DNA of 64,000 nucleotides from Archegozetes longisetosus (Eukaryota; Arthropoda; Arachnida; Sarcoptiformes; Trhypochthoniidae): NCBI GenBank assembly GCA_018873245.2, contig JAEMBT020000001.1:2914001-2978000 (forward strand). The letters are read 5' to 3'. The position numbers and the translations under genes were made by a program. The notes below the pieces were generated by a model, which did not search any database, had not been told where the DNA came from, and saw only the letters and a program-made list of their open reading frames with translations. Numbering within the stretch: position 1 is the first letter of the stretch; each line of letters starts with the position of its first letter. This document shows, piece by piece, positions 24,719 through 38,620 of this stretch.

Positions 24719-25587
24719 CAGTCTTCAACTCATTCTGTGATCATTTCTAGATTGAAACCATATAATCAACTAATATGTTCTTGCCATTTATGTTTTAGAT
24801 CAATGGACAATTTGAGCAGTCTATAGCAAGTCTTATGAAACTTTATTTTTATTAAAATTGATTTTCTTACAATATGTCAAAAGAATTGATGTGCGAATTA
24901 GTTATTACGTAAAAAGAAATAACCAAATGCAAAAATGAATGATTGTTTGTTAGATGACATATAGTAAGCATTAGAATATATATAAAAAAACTGATACTAA
25001 AGTACGACTTTGTTGTTTGATTTGGTTTTGGATCGATCAACATTCAACTCTCACTAACTTGTGATTAGGATTGTTATGAAAGTCTGTTTGTGTCAGTTAC
25101 TGTCCTACTAGTTAAACAACAAATCGATAGGAAGACATCAATTTTTATTATGAATGTCAGTTAAGAGATAGAAAATATCGACTATTTATCTAATTTTGAT
25201 TTATATTTCAGATGAAGAATAAAATATTTGAAAAGTGGTCAAATAATAGCTACCAAACATGAGTTATTGAGGTAATCTAGCACATATAAGTTTAGTTATT
25301 ACTATTATATAATCGCAATGTTTTATTATATATGAAAATACTGCAAATTATACCTATTGGACAAATATTCGTCTATGCTCTGTTATAGCTTTGACCTTCA
25401 ATATTATGAGTCTCAATACTATTATGAGTTTTCATAACTAGAAATGTTTGGTCATATAAGTATGTAGTAGACCTATTTGCTAGATTTAGGCTTCAATTTC
25501 AACTATATTGAATAAGATTTACATCCCAAATATTAAATCTCAACATATAAACTACCAGTAACGAATACCTATCAAAAACTTAAGATT

Positions 25588-25794
25588 TACAGTTGAAGAC
25601 TTAATAATCCACGATAGCAACAAGGAAACCATTGTATGTTGACCTGTCTGTGATGCTCACCAGTTTGCTGCTAAATATGATCTTAGATTTACTTGAATTA
25701 CTTTATAGAATATTCTATAAATTCGTTAGTATCACGTATGTTGTAGTCTAATGGCATCACAACATATCACATAAGGTTGCCATGTGTTTGAGTG
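25588..25794 (-). mobile_element. Small inverted-repeat element, family A, copy 4
   Basis: Reverse orientation. It begins TACAGTTGAAGACTTAATAA then CCACGATAGCAACAAGG. The right end, inverted, begins GCACTCAAACAC then ATGGCAACCTTATGTGATAT and appears to have lost about 15 bases of the terminal repeat. The GCATCACAACATATC box and the AGTCTA box match the other copies. Confidence 0.6.
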
Positions 25795-28443
25795 CTATGT
25801 TGCGTAAATACCACCTACGAGTAGACCTTCTGAAGAGTGGTCACTGTTTTAGAGACGAATTGATTAGATATTTACTCAATTGAATTGCTACCATATATAT
25901 TGAGAAGAATGTTATTGTGCAAACTACTATTCAAACTGGATGCCTTACAATTGCAATTGAGTCTTGAATTGAAGGATCCGAGCTTTGGATGAACTCGTTG
26001 AGTATTGTTTTGTCAGATTTACAGCAGAATACATTTGAAATAGAGTTTAGTTTCTATTGCTTACTAACATTGGAACAAATACTGGACTATTATTGACTTG
26101 ATTCGAAACTTAGTCATGTCATTCATACTAAATCTTCTCAACGTTTTTGGTAGTCTTAACTCAATTCATTGTGAACATTGCGAACAAATATAGTGTTAAA
26201 ACTTACACTTAAGTAAATCTCAATATATTGGAATGTTTTAAGCTATCAAAAAAATTGTTTTCCATTCTATTGCAAAGAGTTATTTGAAAAACAAATTTAA
26301 TATAAGATCATCTTTTTGTGTTGCATGACTTATCTTACAAGAAGTTATGTGATGGAAGGCTTGGGAAGCGATTAAAGAATGGCATAAATAATAAAATATT
26401 CTATAAAATGCATTTTAAAGTGTATTCTTTAGCTGTTTTCATCTATAAATACCAGTAAAGCACGAATGGTATACAGATTTTGATCGATTGTAATACTCAG
26501 AGCAATTGTGAGACAGTTCGCAGCGAATTTGGCGCAAAATTCTCTTCAAGGAAATACACTTTCTCTGAGGCCATCAATTATAATAAACTTGAGTTTACAA
26601 TAAGCTTATATCACTTATATTGCTCGCAACTCATGTTTGTATTCATAGTCCCATAGCCTCGTAGTAAGAATTTAACAAATCAAATATAAATAAAACTTAA
26701 GTAACTTTACTTCTACAACAACAAATCAACGTATCTGTTAGCTTTTGGCAAATTTAACCTAACCATTAACTAAACAATCTAATGGCCATAGTTTTCTAAG
26801 AAATTTTGTTTAGATTAATGACTGTTTTTCAACATTATTGGTATTAACTGTTTGATATGTTTTTACATTAAAGATAGTTTCAGTCATCAAATACATCGAG
26901 TTTCGCCGATAAGCTATGACAACAACTAGTTGAACTAAGCTATTATGAAACCACTCGAGAGACTAAATAACAGGATTAACTTGAATCAGAAGTTAGCTCA
27001 GAAATGTTCAATTAACGGCTTACTTCATATTGGCAATTGTTTTCTTGCGAGCATAGTTTGAACAATTTGTGCAACTAATTATAAGCATTTTTTGATAATC
27101 AAATAGCGATATTGAAATTTTTAGTTCAATCAAAAAATACCGCTTTTATAAAGCCTTCACTTCTCCATAACTAACAGAAAATTAAGAATTTTTTAATTAT
27201 TTCTCATCAACGATTCTATTGGTTTCGATCTTTTAACAGGTATTTGAAGTCGAAAATTTGATGGACTGGAATGTGTCTGATGTATTACTGAATAAATATT
27301 TAAAATTTTTGGGAGCATCAATTAGATTAAGTTGAGCTAGATTCGCCATTTGAATTCTTAAGTTTATCCATTTTTAATTAAATCTCAAGACATAGGAAAT
27401 GCATCATTTAATTGCAACATCATATGTTTGCTCAATATATGTGTAATGTGTCTTGGCTTCTTCAACTAATAAGGTACTCATTAATACTGTAGATACTTAT
27501 CTTTTGTTATGTTAGGCTAACAATTAGTTGCGAAAGTCACTGTCTTTTGATAATAAAGTTGATTTCTATGAAAGTCTGCTCTTGACCTAAGCTAACCTAA
27601 CCCAAGAATGACCTAACCTAACCCAAGAATTTGATTGTGCAATCTAAGTTTTTTAGTAGTTTCTAGACGCCAAACTTGACAAGTTAGTAGCTTAAGAATA
27701 TAAAAGTAAATATAGCATCCAAATAAGACATCACTGAGTTAATCTAAGAAATTTGTCATGCATTCCCTGAGGTGTAGTCTTAGATCATAAGAGTCAGTTC
27801 TAGAAGATTGAAGCCTCAGTTTCCAATTAAACATATCGATTTGAGTCCCATTAATAGTAGACAGTTAGAAGAGTGGAATTCTGTTTGGTATGTTGTCAAG
27901 CCTGCTTAAAGTATCAATTATTTAGATTACTATCTATTCATTGAAAGTACTTACCTAAAAAGTTTTATTATATTTCTCATATAGTTAATTAAAAGTTTTG
28001 TTAACTTATGTCAACTTTCTCATAAAAAGTATTTATACAAACAGTTGACTAAAAATATGAATTTTCTTGAAACATATATGACATATAAGTTGTTAGATAT
28101 TGTTGACATCGATCTTGTGATATAGCAATATAACATATAGCGGTCATGATTAAGATAAAGTTAGATTCACAATATATTTATTGTTTAATGACATGCGCCA
28201 CATGTTTAGGAAACACCACTCTTTCAAATACACAAATACTAAATTGATCTCAAATGAACACTACTTATCTGTTCACTATTACTAACTTGAATTAACTAAT
28301 AAATATCTTAATCGTTTTTCATTTAGATTCTTTTTGTCTATTAACTAATCTTCCATTTTATTGATTTTCATTTGGATAGCTATTAAACTCTAGGAATACT
28401 TTAAAGTTTGACATTTTGTTTTGTTGCAAATATCTATAAAAAT

Positions 28444-28600
28444 ATGATTAGTGTTATATCATTTAAAGTTTTACTCAACTTCAATTCATTAAGAAGTGTA
28501 ACGATTTTGATTTCACTGTGTCTCATGTGCTTTCCGTGCCATGGATTTCAAACTAAACTTCTCAATAAAAGTTGCAACTATACGAGAAGTAATGATCTAG
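28444..28600 (+). CDS. Candidate signal-peptide first exon (phase 1)
   Basis: An ATG at 28444 encodes about 30 residues, then a hydrophobic run (SVTILISLCLMCFPCHG) typical of a signal peptide, then 18 residues with one NYT glycosylation site. It ends at a strong donor, CTAG|GTAAGA, in phase 1. No downstream exon within several kb is visible. It could join the LDLa exon at 62504, which has a phase 1 acceptor, as an alternative first exon to 51101-51170, or belong to a gene whose other exons are too small to see. No motif identifies it. Confidence 0.4.
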
Positions 28601-29265
28601 GTAAGAATTATAGAACAATTATGATTCACTTTTCTGTTATTTGTATTGTTCATTATATGATATTCGTGTGAATTTGTGTTAGAGAAATGACAAACTATAA
28701 TAGTTGAATGTCAATTCAATCAAATAATCTCCTCATAAATGTTACAAATTTCAAAATATTCACTTATTCTCTCCAATTGTTAGTTAGAATATGAAGAAAA
28801 GCCTTGGATTTAAAGCTAATATGCTAAAAGGTATACATCGAGACATATACACACAGATTTTAACTTCAATTCAACTCTTAATAATGAAATTTACGTATTT
28901 TGTTGCCATCAGAATTGATGGGAGTAATAAGAGACCTCAAAGAAAGATACTGCTCTGAATGCCATTTCAAACAATTATATCTTTCAAATATGTCTTTCTT
29001 TTGATTATCAGTCAATATTGACGAGCATTTTGTCGGGCAAATACATTGAAAAACACTTTATTGTGCTCTTGCAGGCACTAGTTTGTCTGAATAGTGGGCT
29101 AAATGTTGTTTCCCTTTTAGTATTTATTTCGGTTACAACTCATTTTTAAAGTTTTAAGACTTATTTAAGAAATATTTGATTTAGAAAAACAAAAACAACA
29201 TAAATAGGAACGATTTGTATACTTTACTTTACAAATGGCTGTTAGTGCTAACTCTCATTTATATA

Positions 29266-29310
29266 AACCTAACTTAACCTAACCTTACCTAACCTAACCT
29301 AACCTAACCT
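29266..29310. repeat. Interstitial telomere-like (AACCT)n array
   Basis: About nine units of AACCT with two variants, the complement of the arthropod telomere unit TTAGG. Similar but more degenerate runs sit at 16024-16120, 22477-22497, 27581-27626, 40687-40741, 51222-51240 and 62438-62483. Confidence 0.75.
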
Positions 29311-30838
29311 GTACTGTACTGGTCAAGCCAAAAGTTTGACAGAGATATGAAATGAGAATTAGTTCTAAACTATTAGTAATTGGGATTCCCACTCAACTTA
29401 AAAGTTGTGTTAAATGCATATTATAGTGATAAACTTAAAGGTAAAGCTTTTCTTGAAAAAAGGCATTCATATTAAGTTAGTAGTGGCTTAGCTTCTGCTC
29501 AAAGTGTAAGTTGCATTTAGATGTCAGAAATGTCTTATTAGAAATTTATTGAGTTGGTTTTATGTTTAATTGCCAAATTAGTGATGTATCATTTATTTTG
29601 TTTCCTTCAAGAATGTACTGGACTTATGAACTGACTTTCCTTTCATTATTATCAATTATGAAATCGTTTATGGTTAAAGAAAAGTTTCTCAACTCTTAAC
29701 GCGTTGATTGAGTTAGATGAAGGAAAAGTTTTTGGTTTAAGTATTTTTCATAATTGACAATTAAATTGCAACTAAAATAAAAATGAAATTTGCTGAAATT
29801 TGCAATGTCGCAAGTTGTAAACTTTATAACTTATTTGTCCTGGTACATTACTTTGTTATTCCTCAATTGAATCTCACTTATATAATTATAAGTAGATTGA
29901 GGATAAATTTGACCAAAATTGAGACATTGATTTAGCGAAATTTATTTCATTTTTCTTAGAATTCACATTGATAATTGGTTGAGATTATAATGTTTTCTGA
30001 ATCTTCCTCAATGCTTTAAATAGCTTTTATGTTAACCACTAATGTTTACCTTGAATTTAAACCAAACCTTTACAGTCTTTTTAATACTTTTCAATTTCTA
30101 ATATCTATCATTTTGATCCTTTACTAAATTGTTTCCCTCATCAAAATCAAATTATATTTAAAACCTAATTTCTCATATCTTAATTGATTACATAGATGAG
30201 TAATAAATGAAATATATTATTAAAAGATTTTTAAAACAAATGACTGATGAGTTGGTGAAAGGAAAATGGTAAACTAATAGTAGGCTTGTAGAATGAAATC
30301 AGCTATACTAGTGATGAGATTATAGAAGCAATCTGATCTAAAGAGAAACCAAGCAAGATAGTAATAGATTGAAACAAAGTTAATATGACTTTGGATCAAA
30401 GTCATGCATATGTAGTGAATCTACATACTATTCTATATTACTTACCCAATAGTTGTTTGCTACTTAAATAATATATTGGCTTTTACGATATTCTTTGCCT
30501 TTTTTCATCAAATCAAATACTCTACTCTTACTTTCAATACAATCGCAAATCAAAGCATTAAACTTAGTTTTCTGGCCTTTTCCAAATAGTTTTATTCTTT
30601 CAAATATTCTTAGATCTTTAGATCTTTTAATCTTAATAGAAGAAAACTCTTAAAATTTGAAAGTCAAAGTTCTCTTAGATTATACATTAATAAACTATTT
30701 CCTGTTACTGGCAGCAGCATTTTCTAATCATAATTCTCTTTAATGGTTGCAAATCAGAATTATATACAATAATTAGTCAGTTTTACAGTTTCACTAATAG
30801 CAATGATTAAAAATTGTAAAATTACTTTTGATCTTTAG

Positions 30839-31074
30839 TACACTCAACAGCTTAATAATCCTTTATAGCAACCAAAAGTGATGTGTTGCCATAGGACGCT
30901 TTCCATCAGACCACAATATTTTCAGATATGAAAAAACATATGAAATATTCAATATAGTAATAAAAATAAATTACAGATAAAACCGAGCAACAAATTAATG
31001 AGCATCGGAGGGAGGTTGACATAAAAACGTCCTTTTTCTTGTTGCTACTGGAAATGATTAAGTTTTCAATTGTA
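30839..31074 (+). mobile_element. Small inverted-repeat element, family A, copy 5
   Basis: The left end TACACTCAACAGCTTAATAA and the right end inverted TACAATTGAAAACTTAATCA are each followed by TAGCAACNA boxes. The interior matches copy 3 (CATCAGACCACAATATTTTC, AATATTCAATATAGTAAT). No ORF. Confidence 0.7.
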
Positions 31075-32472
31075 GAGCTTAAGCGTCGACTTGTATTACC
31101 GAAATTTGTGTTAATTACATAGACTATCTAAATGAGAAGAAAGAAATGTCTTCTAAACTCATTAGTCCAGCAGCAAAGTTTCCGTCAAAAGACTAGCTTC
31201 TAATAGCAGTAATGATTAATTTCTATATTAAGTGAAAATTTGACTGTTTTTACACTCATTATGAATACTAATTAAAAATCATGAATTAAAAATTGAAATA
31301 AATCATAGGTCTAGTAATTATTCTATTTATACTAAACTAAATAATACTGCAATATATCTACTCATTAGTTGGCAAGTATTTAGACTGATATTTGTTTTAT
31401 TCATAAATTTCATTAGTCAAACACGACATGGCATCTTCTCATTGCAATAGATGTGATTATAGATTATTTAGATTCTCAATTTGTCTAATTTTATTAGTTT
31501 TTAGTTAATATTTATTCAATCAATGTTGAGTAGTAGATATTAATGAATTCAAGTATAACAGTTGTTGATTCAGTTAAGAAAACTTTTTAAAATTCAACAT
31601 AAGTTACTTACTTATGTAACAATTTAGCCGTTTTCTTCAGATAGTATTGAATGAATGGAGAGATGAATTAAAGACTGTTTAACTATGGCTAGTTGACAGA
31701 CTGGTACGGTGTGACAAAATAAAAGTTATTTTATAGGTTAGTCAATAAGTTGTCGAACTCCTATGTACAATGCAGTACTAGATTACAAGCTTAGAACTTA
31801 TTGATTAACCGATATGTTTATCTCCACTTTCTTCCATTCACTGAATTTACTTTGAATTTTTTGCAAAACAGTTTGTTTTTCAAAGAAACACTTGTTCTCA
31901 AATCTAGTAGAAAGCATGTTGATTCTCAAGTTTTTCAAAATTTAGATACTTCTGGAAAATAAATTACAAAAGCAAATAAAAGATAAAAATTTTTAGATAG
32001 AAAGTATTTATTTACTTATTGAAGAAAAACACTTTTATTCGATGAAAATCAAATTGATTTTGGTTACACCTGGGCATAAAAAAATCAAAAACTAGGCAAC
32101 TATTGCTATGATTTGCCGATTAAAGTTAGCCTAAAGCATAAAATCAAATATTGAAAACTTAGGATTTCTAATGAAAGAAACCCAATCGAAAACAACAATT
32201 CAATAGAGCAAAGAAGCAATTGTTGACAAATCCTACTGTTCCGTTAAGATTTCTTTTTTCTATGTAATAAATATATTGATTTTCAACAGACTGCAAGAGA
32301 AGCTATACAAAACAATCGAAAATAAAATAACTTTTACACTGGAAAATCACGCAGTCACGCAAACATTCGTGACTATATCATATAGGTGAGGTTAGGTTTG
32401 TTTAGATTATATTCATAGATTGCAATGGCTCAAACCAATTTAAAGTTATATAACTTTGAAATTTGTCAACTG

Positions 32473-32929
32473 GTTTTTATTAGAGTATAGTATGATTTCT
32501 CGAGTCTCGAAAAATATTTTTATTCATTTAATCTCAATAGTTAACCCTTAATTCTCAAAAGGTTTACGCTTTAATGTTAACCGAAAAAATACTGAATAAC
32601 TGGGTTAGGCAATGAATATCTGATTAATAATTCTAAATTTAAAGGTTTATAAATGATTAAAAATGTTTTGTCAAAAATTAGCTAGTAAAAGAATGAATTT
32701 TTAATTAAAATAGATTTGTTAGGTAAATTTGAAATTAAATTAAAAGCCTTTAATTATGAACAGCCATCCTAATTTAATATATTTTATTGAATTTAAATGC
32801 AAGTAAATAATTAGTGATCAAACTTTTACCCTATATTATATGGAATCCGAGAATTGTCGAGTCCTGGGACCAAAATTTTTTCGAGACTCGAGAAGCTCAT
32901 TTTTCAAAAATATCATGCTCTAGTTTTTG
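32473..32929. mobile_element. Probable inverted-repeat element, 0.46 kb
   Basis: The left segment 32473-32515 (TATGATTTCTCGAGTCTCGA) matches the inverse of 32874-32929 (GAGCTTCTCGAGTCTCGAAA), with TAGAG(T/C)AT at both outer ends and one small insertion in the right arm. The interior is non-coding. It is probably a non-autonomous DNA transposon. The boundaries are approximate and no target duplication is clear. Confidence 0.5.
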
Positions 32930-34989
32930 TATAGATTCAAATCTACAATAAGTATCGTCAATTCAAAAAGTATGGTTCAAACTGAGCATTTTGATGCACC
33001 AAAAGTTTAGGGGTAACAAGCATATTTAAATTGAATTAGCATACATTAAAAGTTTTGAGAGTTGTTCAACTTTGATATATCAGCTGATTGAATAACTTAA
33101 TTTGCAAAACAAAAAAACTTGGGCAATAACCTTTTTCTGCTGTCTAAAAATACTGTAAGAATGAAATAATTTTTAAACTAAATGTCAAAGTTCGAAAATA
33201 AAATTACTAATTCAATATCATGAATGGTAATAAGTAATTTTTGTGTGAATAAAAGGTAAAACTTTAAAGCTATTATTAATTCAAGAAATGCATCCCTCAT
33301 GGATGTGTATATATATTGGCTTAACTTAGCTCTAAAGCGCTAAAGTCGAACGATATTCTTTGAACCTAATGTACACGTATTCCTTTCCTTCTGATCATTT
33401 AATTAATGTGAATACTTATTCTTATTGCGCAATATCTTTAAGAAAACTTTCAAGTTTCACAGTCAAATTATAGCTCGTACCTCATGCAAAGCTGGATTTA
33501 GTTTCTTTTTTTAGTCTTTTTTAACTATTAATTAGTTCTCTTGGGTTGTGATCCATGAGATCTAACTCTAGAGAAGAGCAGAATAACAATGTTTGCCATT
33601 AATCTTAATTTAGATTTAATATTTCTGAGAAACATGTTTAATCTGAAGGATCTGGAGAAATGATGCGAATCGCTAATTAAAATAAGTTTGTATAACGGAT
33701 TTGATATGACAAACTTTTAATATAATGTTTTTCATTCATTTTTTCGTTCAGTCATAATCTGCTTTTTCTAAGATTATTCAAAATCATCAATCTTCTAATT
33801 CTTGAATCTACTTTTTAAATTTAAACCTGTCTTAATTCAAATTTAATTATAATTTCTCAGAATCATCGTGATTATTATCAAAATTTTTTAATGAATACCT
33901 TCGATGAGAGACAAAGTTATGGATAAAACTTTTGCTAGATTGATTATTATTCAATATAATTAGCTGTTAAAAGTATTTAAAAAATAAAAACGTGGTTATC
34001 TAAACGAATTGGTTTATCAATATGAAGGAAAATTGCATTGAATTACTGTTTGAAGTATGTATTCTAACTCCTTCGTAGTGAACGGTTCGATGCGGTCAAT
34101 AACATTGACTATAAGCGGGATTAACTGTATCCCTACTCAATCGACAAAAAGTTATGTTTCGACGTAAGCAAAGTGCTCACTATAAACGGGTATAGAACGT
34201 AATCTATTAAACAATTAAATTCAAGTCACTATTGAATGAAATTATAGATACATCTAATTATTGAGAACATTAAAAGTAATTTGGTTTAGCTACAAATGAG
34301 TGAATAAGAAATTAATGGGTTAACATTTAGTAACTATCAATTTCCTACTATTGGGTTCATTCGACTGATTCATGCTTATTATTCAACAATAGTAACTAAA
34401 CTAAACCCAATAATTACGCCATTACTATTCTATACTTTAATGAGATATCATTTGATAAAGCAACATCATATATTGATCTTATTATTGAAAAGTTTGCAAG
34501 TGTTTTGTTTTTATGTGTTCTAATGATTGATAAGATTTCTATATATAAAATCTATTGAAGTGATATTTGGTATCAATTTTCAACATAATATGTTGAGGTC
34601 AAAACACCTATAGCTGTTATATAAAACGAGTGCTACTACTACTATATATATATATAAAATATCTTATACATCTTACGTATCTTATATTGGTCATAAGTTG
34701 TTTCTTACTATTATTGGACTTATGAAAATAACTATTGTATTCATTTCTGTCATTTTGTCATAATAAGAGGTGTAACCTAAATATAAGTGAAAGATTCAAT
34801 TTCTGTCTAATAAAAGCAGTATATTGTTAGGAGTATGTTTTCTAATTTGAGCAAATAACACTAAACGTTTTCTTCATCTATTATTTCATTAGAACTATTA
34901 TGTTAAATATTTACGTCTTTTTCATACCGCAATACTAGATTGAGTGACTGAAGTTGTAAAAAATTATCTATTTTTATTGTCTTCAACAC

Positions 34990-35460
34990 AACAGTGGTTG
35001 GGCAGTTTCTGAGGGACTATAGCTCCTCAAAGTTTTTTTTTCAAAATTTAACTATAGGTCGGTACTGAAAATAAATACAGGGTATCCAGAGGTTTATCGA
35101 ACCCAACAGAACTGCAAAATTTTTCTTATTAATACATCTTAAAAGAAAGTTTTGTGAAAAAGTTCAATATTAGATCAGGTCTAGTTTGAGCTTTCATTAA
35201 CACAAATCAAAGTACATTTTGAGTTAAAGTGGTTTTATCTATGCATAAAAGCAGTTAAGCTGTTTTAATAAGAATGAGAGCAGAGAGTCATTATCTATAA
35301 TGACTGGGCTCGAAAAGCCACTGGACACCCTATAGTTGCAAAAAAACCTTGAAACTATTCATTTGATGCATCAATCGATTGCTTATTAAACATTAATCAA
35401 AGTTAGCCGCAAGACTAAAATCTGACTGCGACAGTGGTCTCCAGCCTACTTAGCTGTGAT
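34990..35460 (+). repeat. Interspersed repeat, family C, long copy
   Basis: It shares GGGACTATAGCTCCTC-like and ATGCATCAATCGATTGCTT stretches in the same order with 39865-40030. An inverted fragment (CACTGGACACCCTATAGTTG) lies in the middle, so this is a composite or nested repeat. No ORF. Confidence 0.5.
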
Positions 35461-36169
35461 GTGGTCAGTTGAAGACCAAATCTAATACCTTCATGGGTAA
35501 AGGCAATAAAAGCTAACTTAAAAGCTCACGTTAAAATCTCATGAATTGATCCAATTTATGATAAGAATCGGCATCCGTTAGGATTCTGTTACTTTTACTC
35601 TACTTTGAACTGTTATGACCTTATGAAAACTTTGGACAGATATTGCTTTAAGAGAAACATCAGATACTTTAAATCTAAATAGACTCTGTGGAGAAATTTA
35701 TTGTTATGATGTTTCTGGAAATTGGAAGATAACTTTTCTGTTTTGTGTCGGCAAGTCTAGAGCTTAAGATTAAATATTTATTAGTAATACTTGATATAAA
35801 GACAACATTGAGTTGATGCCCACTTAATGTACACTTGATGCCCAACATGTGGGCTTAAGATGAAATCTAAACTTTTGAGAAAGTTGAAATAATATCCTTA
35901 GTCGAAAATAGACCTCAGTAATGTAGTGGGCCGATTATTTACAAGCGGTACTTACAGTAAACACCAAGTTTCAGATTACTTATGTCTGAGTGGTCATTAA
36001 TTAAATCATTCTATTTAAACACGCAAATAAGCTTCCACCTTAAGCTCAATTCAGCCCACTATAATTTGAGCTTAAGCTCTTGTACAAGCTTAGTGACAAG
36101 ATTTTAGAGAAATAATTCAGACTTGATCCCAAAATAGTCTGTGCGGTCTTTTAAATTTCACGATTTATA

Positions 36170-36982
36170 CAGTAAAAGCTCGATATAACGAACACTCAAG
36201 GGGTGAATGTTTTTGTTCGTTACATTGAGCTGTACGTTGTATCCAGAGAAACCCAAAAAAGATTAAAAATATGTTAAATCTTGAAACAGTGAAACGAGCC
36301 CTTACAGTAATTGTTTAAGTATTTATCAAACAACAATCAAATGAGTAATTTTTGTTTATAATTAAAGTTTCTTCAACTTTGAATAGTAATTTACAAAATT
36401 AATAAAAAGCATAAACAAAGCACTACATAAGTGTAAACCTGAATATACAGTAAATTAAAAGCAATGATTCATTGATGCATTGATTATTTTTCGACAGAAC
36501 TTGGGCAACTACTACAAGAGTTTGTTTCTTTATTTGATGATTTAACTTATCTTAACCTATTTTAGGTTTCTCTGGATATATCGTAAGTTAGAATATTTCA
36601 GATTCTAAAGCAGACTTATCGATAACTAATATTAACACAATTAATAGAAATACTTATTTTTTAAAATGTTATTTTTGTCTGAATATTATTCCTAAAAACA
36701 TTAAAATCTAAAAATCAGGGTTTCATATGAGTCTTAAGCTAAAAACAATCTTAATCCTTTTAGGATTTGATGTAAGCTCTATTAGTAGGAAATGTATTTT
36801 AAACTGAATTTTCGCATACTTCAGTGTACCTAAAGTATGTCATTATATCGAGATGTCTTTTAATCGAGACTCGTTATATCAAATGGATTTTAGCTAAATC
36901 TCATAGGCTTTTGGAACGGCATCTCTCTTATCTTTGTTATAAAGTTCGTTTCATCGAGATTTGTTATATCGAGCTTTTACTG
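36170..36982. mobile_element. Pogo-type element with TA target duplication
   Basis: Outer ends CAGTAAAAGCTCGATATAAC and the inverse of CAGTAAAAGCTCGATATAAC are identical over at least 20 bases and bounded by TA at 36168-36169 and 36983-36984. CAGT ends, a GATATAACGA-type terminal repeat and a TA duplication are typical of pogo/Tigger elements of the Tc1/mariner superfamily. The 813 bases have no transposase frame, so it is non-autonomous. Confidence 0.8.
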
Positions 36983-38060
36983 TATTTAAATCCTCTATAT
37001 TAAATCTTGGATTGAAGGTTATTTTATTTAGTCCACATAATTTCATAATGTGCATTATATACAATATTTGACTCGCATTTGTGCCTACCAAGCTCGAGCT
37101 TCAAGTTCAAGCTCGAGCTTCGAGTTCGAACTTGAGCTTAAAACTCAGACTTTTAAGCTTGTGTACATTTATAATTGAGTCTATAATCTAATGTCTAAAT
37201 CATTTTGACGATCAACTTATTTACTGTAATTATCTATACTTTGATTACTTCAATTTGTATTCAAATATAGGAGAACTGAGTCTGATTTGGTAATTTTTCA
37301 TTACAGTTTAAGTTCGATATAAAATACATTTCTTACTTATAGAGCTTTGAACAGTTCCCAAAAGTGTTAAAATCAAATTTCCAACTTTAGACTGATATAA
37401 AATCTTTATATTTACTTAAGATTTTTTTCTAGAATGCTTGTAAACAAGTAACTTTAAAAATAGTGTCCCCGACAACTTTCATTTCATAGAAAAGAAAATT
37501 TCAGATTTTAATGTCTTTAAGAATAATATTCAGACTCAAATAACTGATATTTGAGATAAGCGTTCCTATTTATTGTGTTCACATTAGTTCTTAATATAAA
37601 TGTTCTAAAAGTTGATCTATTCTTTTACCCCTTCAGAGTTTGTTTATAGAGCTTTTACTGTATTTGTCTTATTTGAGTAGTCTGACAAAACTTTGAATTT
37701 AGAAAACATCAGATTTCTATTACTATTATGGACTAATTTAGTGTGGTATTGATTTTGATGCTCATATTACAAAATATGTTGACCAAAATATGAAATGTTT
37801 GCAAATTGAGAAGTTTGACCCAAATAATGAAAAAGCATTTGTTTCTCTCAAATTAACTAAACTTAAACCATTACTTAATGAACGGTTTAATGTAATTCAT
37901 TTTTGCCTAATCAGTCATAAAAACATTGAGTTTGGCATAATTTCAATTGCAAAATATGCTATAATGTGATTGAGTGAATTTCAAAATTAAATGTCAAAGA
38001 GGACAAGTTCTGAAATTGAAATTTTCAATCAGGATGACTAATTTATTGAGAAAACTGAAC

Positions 38061-38132
38061 TAAACATACATAAAGTATGACTTGATATAAATGAATTAAA
38101 CATACATAAAGTATGACTTGATATAAATGAAT
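38061..38132. repeat. Exact tandem duplication, 36-bp unit
   Basis: Two head-to-tail copies of a 36-base unit starting TAAACATACATAAAGTATGA. They appear identical, so the duplication is recent. Confidence 0.9.
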
Positions 38133-38620
38133 GTATGAAGAAAAATATACTTACTAGATGAATACTAATTTATGAGAGTTGTATATTTGGCGAGAATCCA
38201 GACCTAAGTTTAGTTTCTTTATAAACAACTCTTTTGGGATGTTATAGACAAGTATTAATGACTATTGATTGAACGATAAGATACTTTCTCTGAGTCGAAC
38301 AGGAATGAGAAAAACTCATATATGTAGTATACAACACCTATAGAACTAGTTGACAACATTAGTAGTTAATCCTAATAGTTATATCTTTAACGAAAAAATA
38401 CTTTTTCCTTTTCTTCTTTTTTATGCTTTCCTAATCCTTCCCGAATTGTCCTACATCTCACACATAGCCTATTTTTATGATTCAAATTACCAATTGTATT
38501 CACCAGTCAATCAGATTTATATTTTAATAGATTTTTATTATTGAGATCTTTCATATTTTCATATTGATGAAGATTATAATTATAGTCGATTTATGTCAAG
38601 TTTGAAAATTAACTCAAATT

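Larger units (their letters stand above)
19677..28443. other. Long gene-poor region
   Basis: About 8.8 kb with no exon that I can support on either strand. The short ORFs at 23640-23834 (-) and 23926-24126 (+) lack motifs and look accidental. It contains a hAT-like element (20164-20561), family A copy 4 (25588-25794) and a short tandem array (24627-24718). Short AACCT runs sit at 22477-22497 and 27581-27626. Confidence 0.5.
28601..36169. other. Long gene-poor region
   Basis: No coding exon is supported. It contains telomere-like repeats (29266-29310), family A copy 5, an inverted-repeat element at 32473-32929, and a degenerate family C repeat near 34990-35460. Otherwise plain AT-rich DNA. 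Confidence 0.45.

Noticed and set aside
28408-28671. Full 87-codon single-exon reading of the 28.4 kb ORF
   Set aside because: The strong donor GTAAGA at 28601 and the signal peptide favour a spliced first exon; the residues after the donor look like intron translation.
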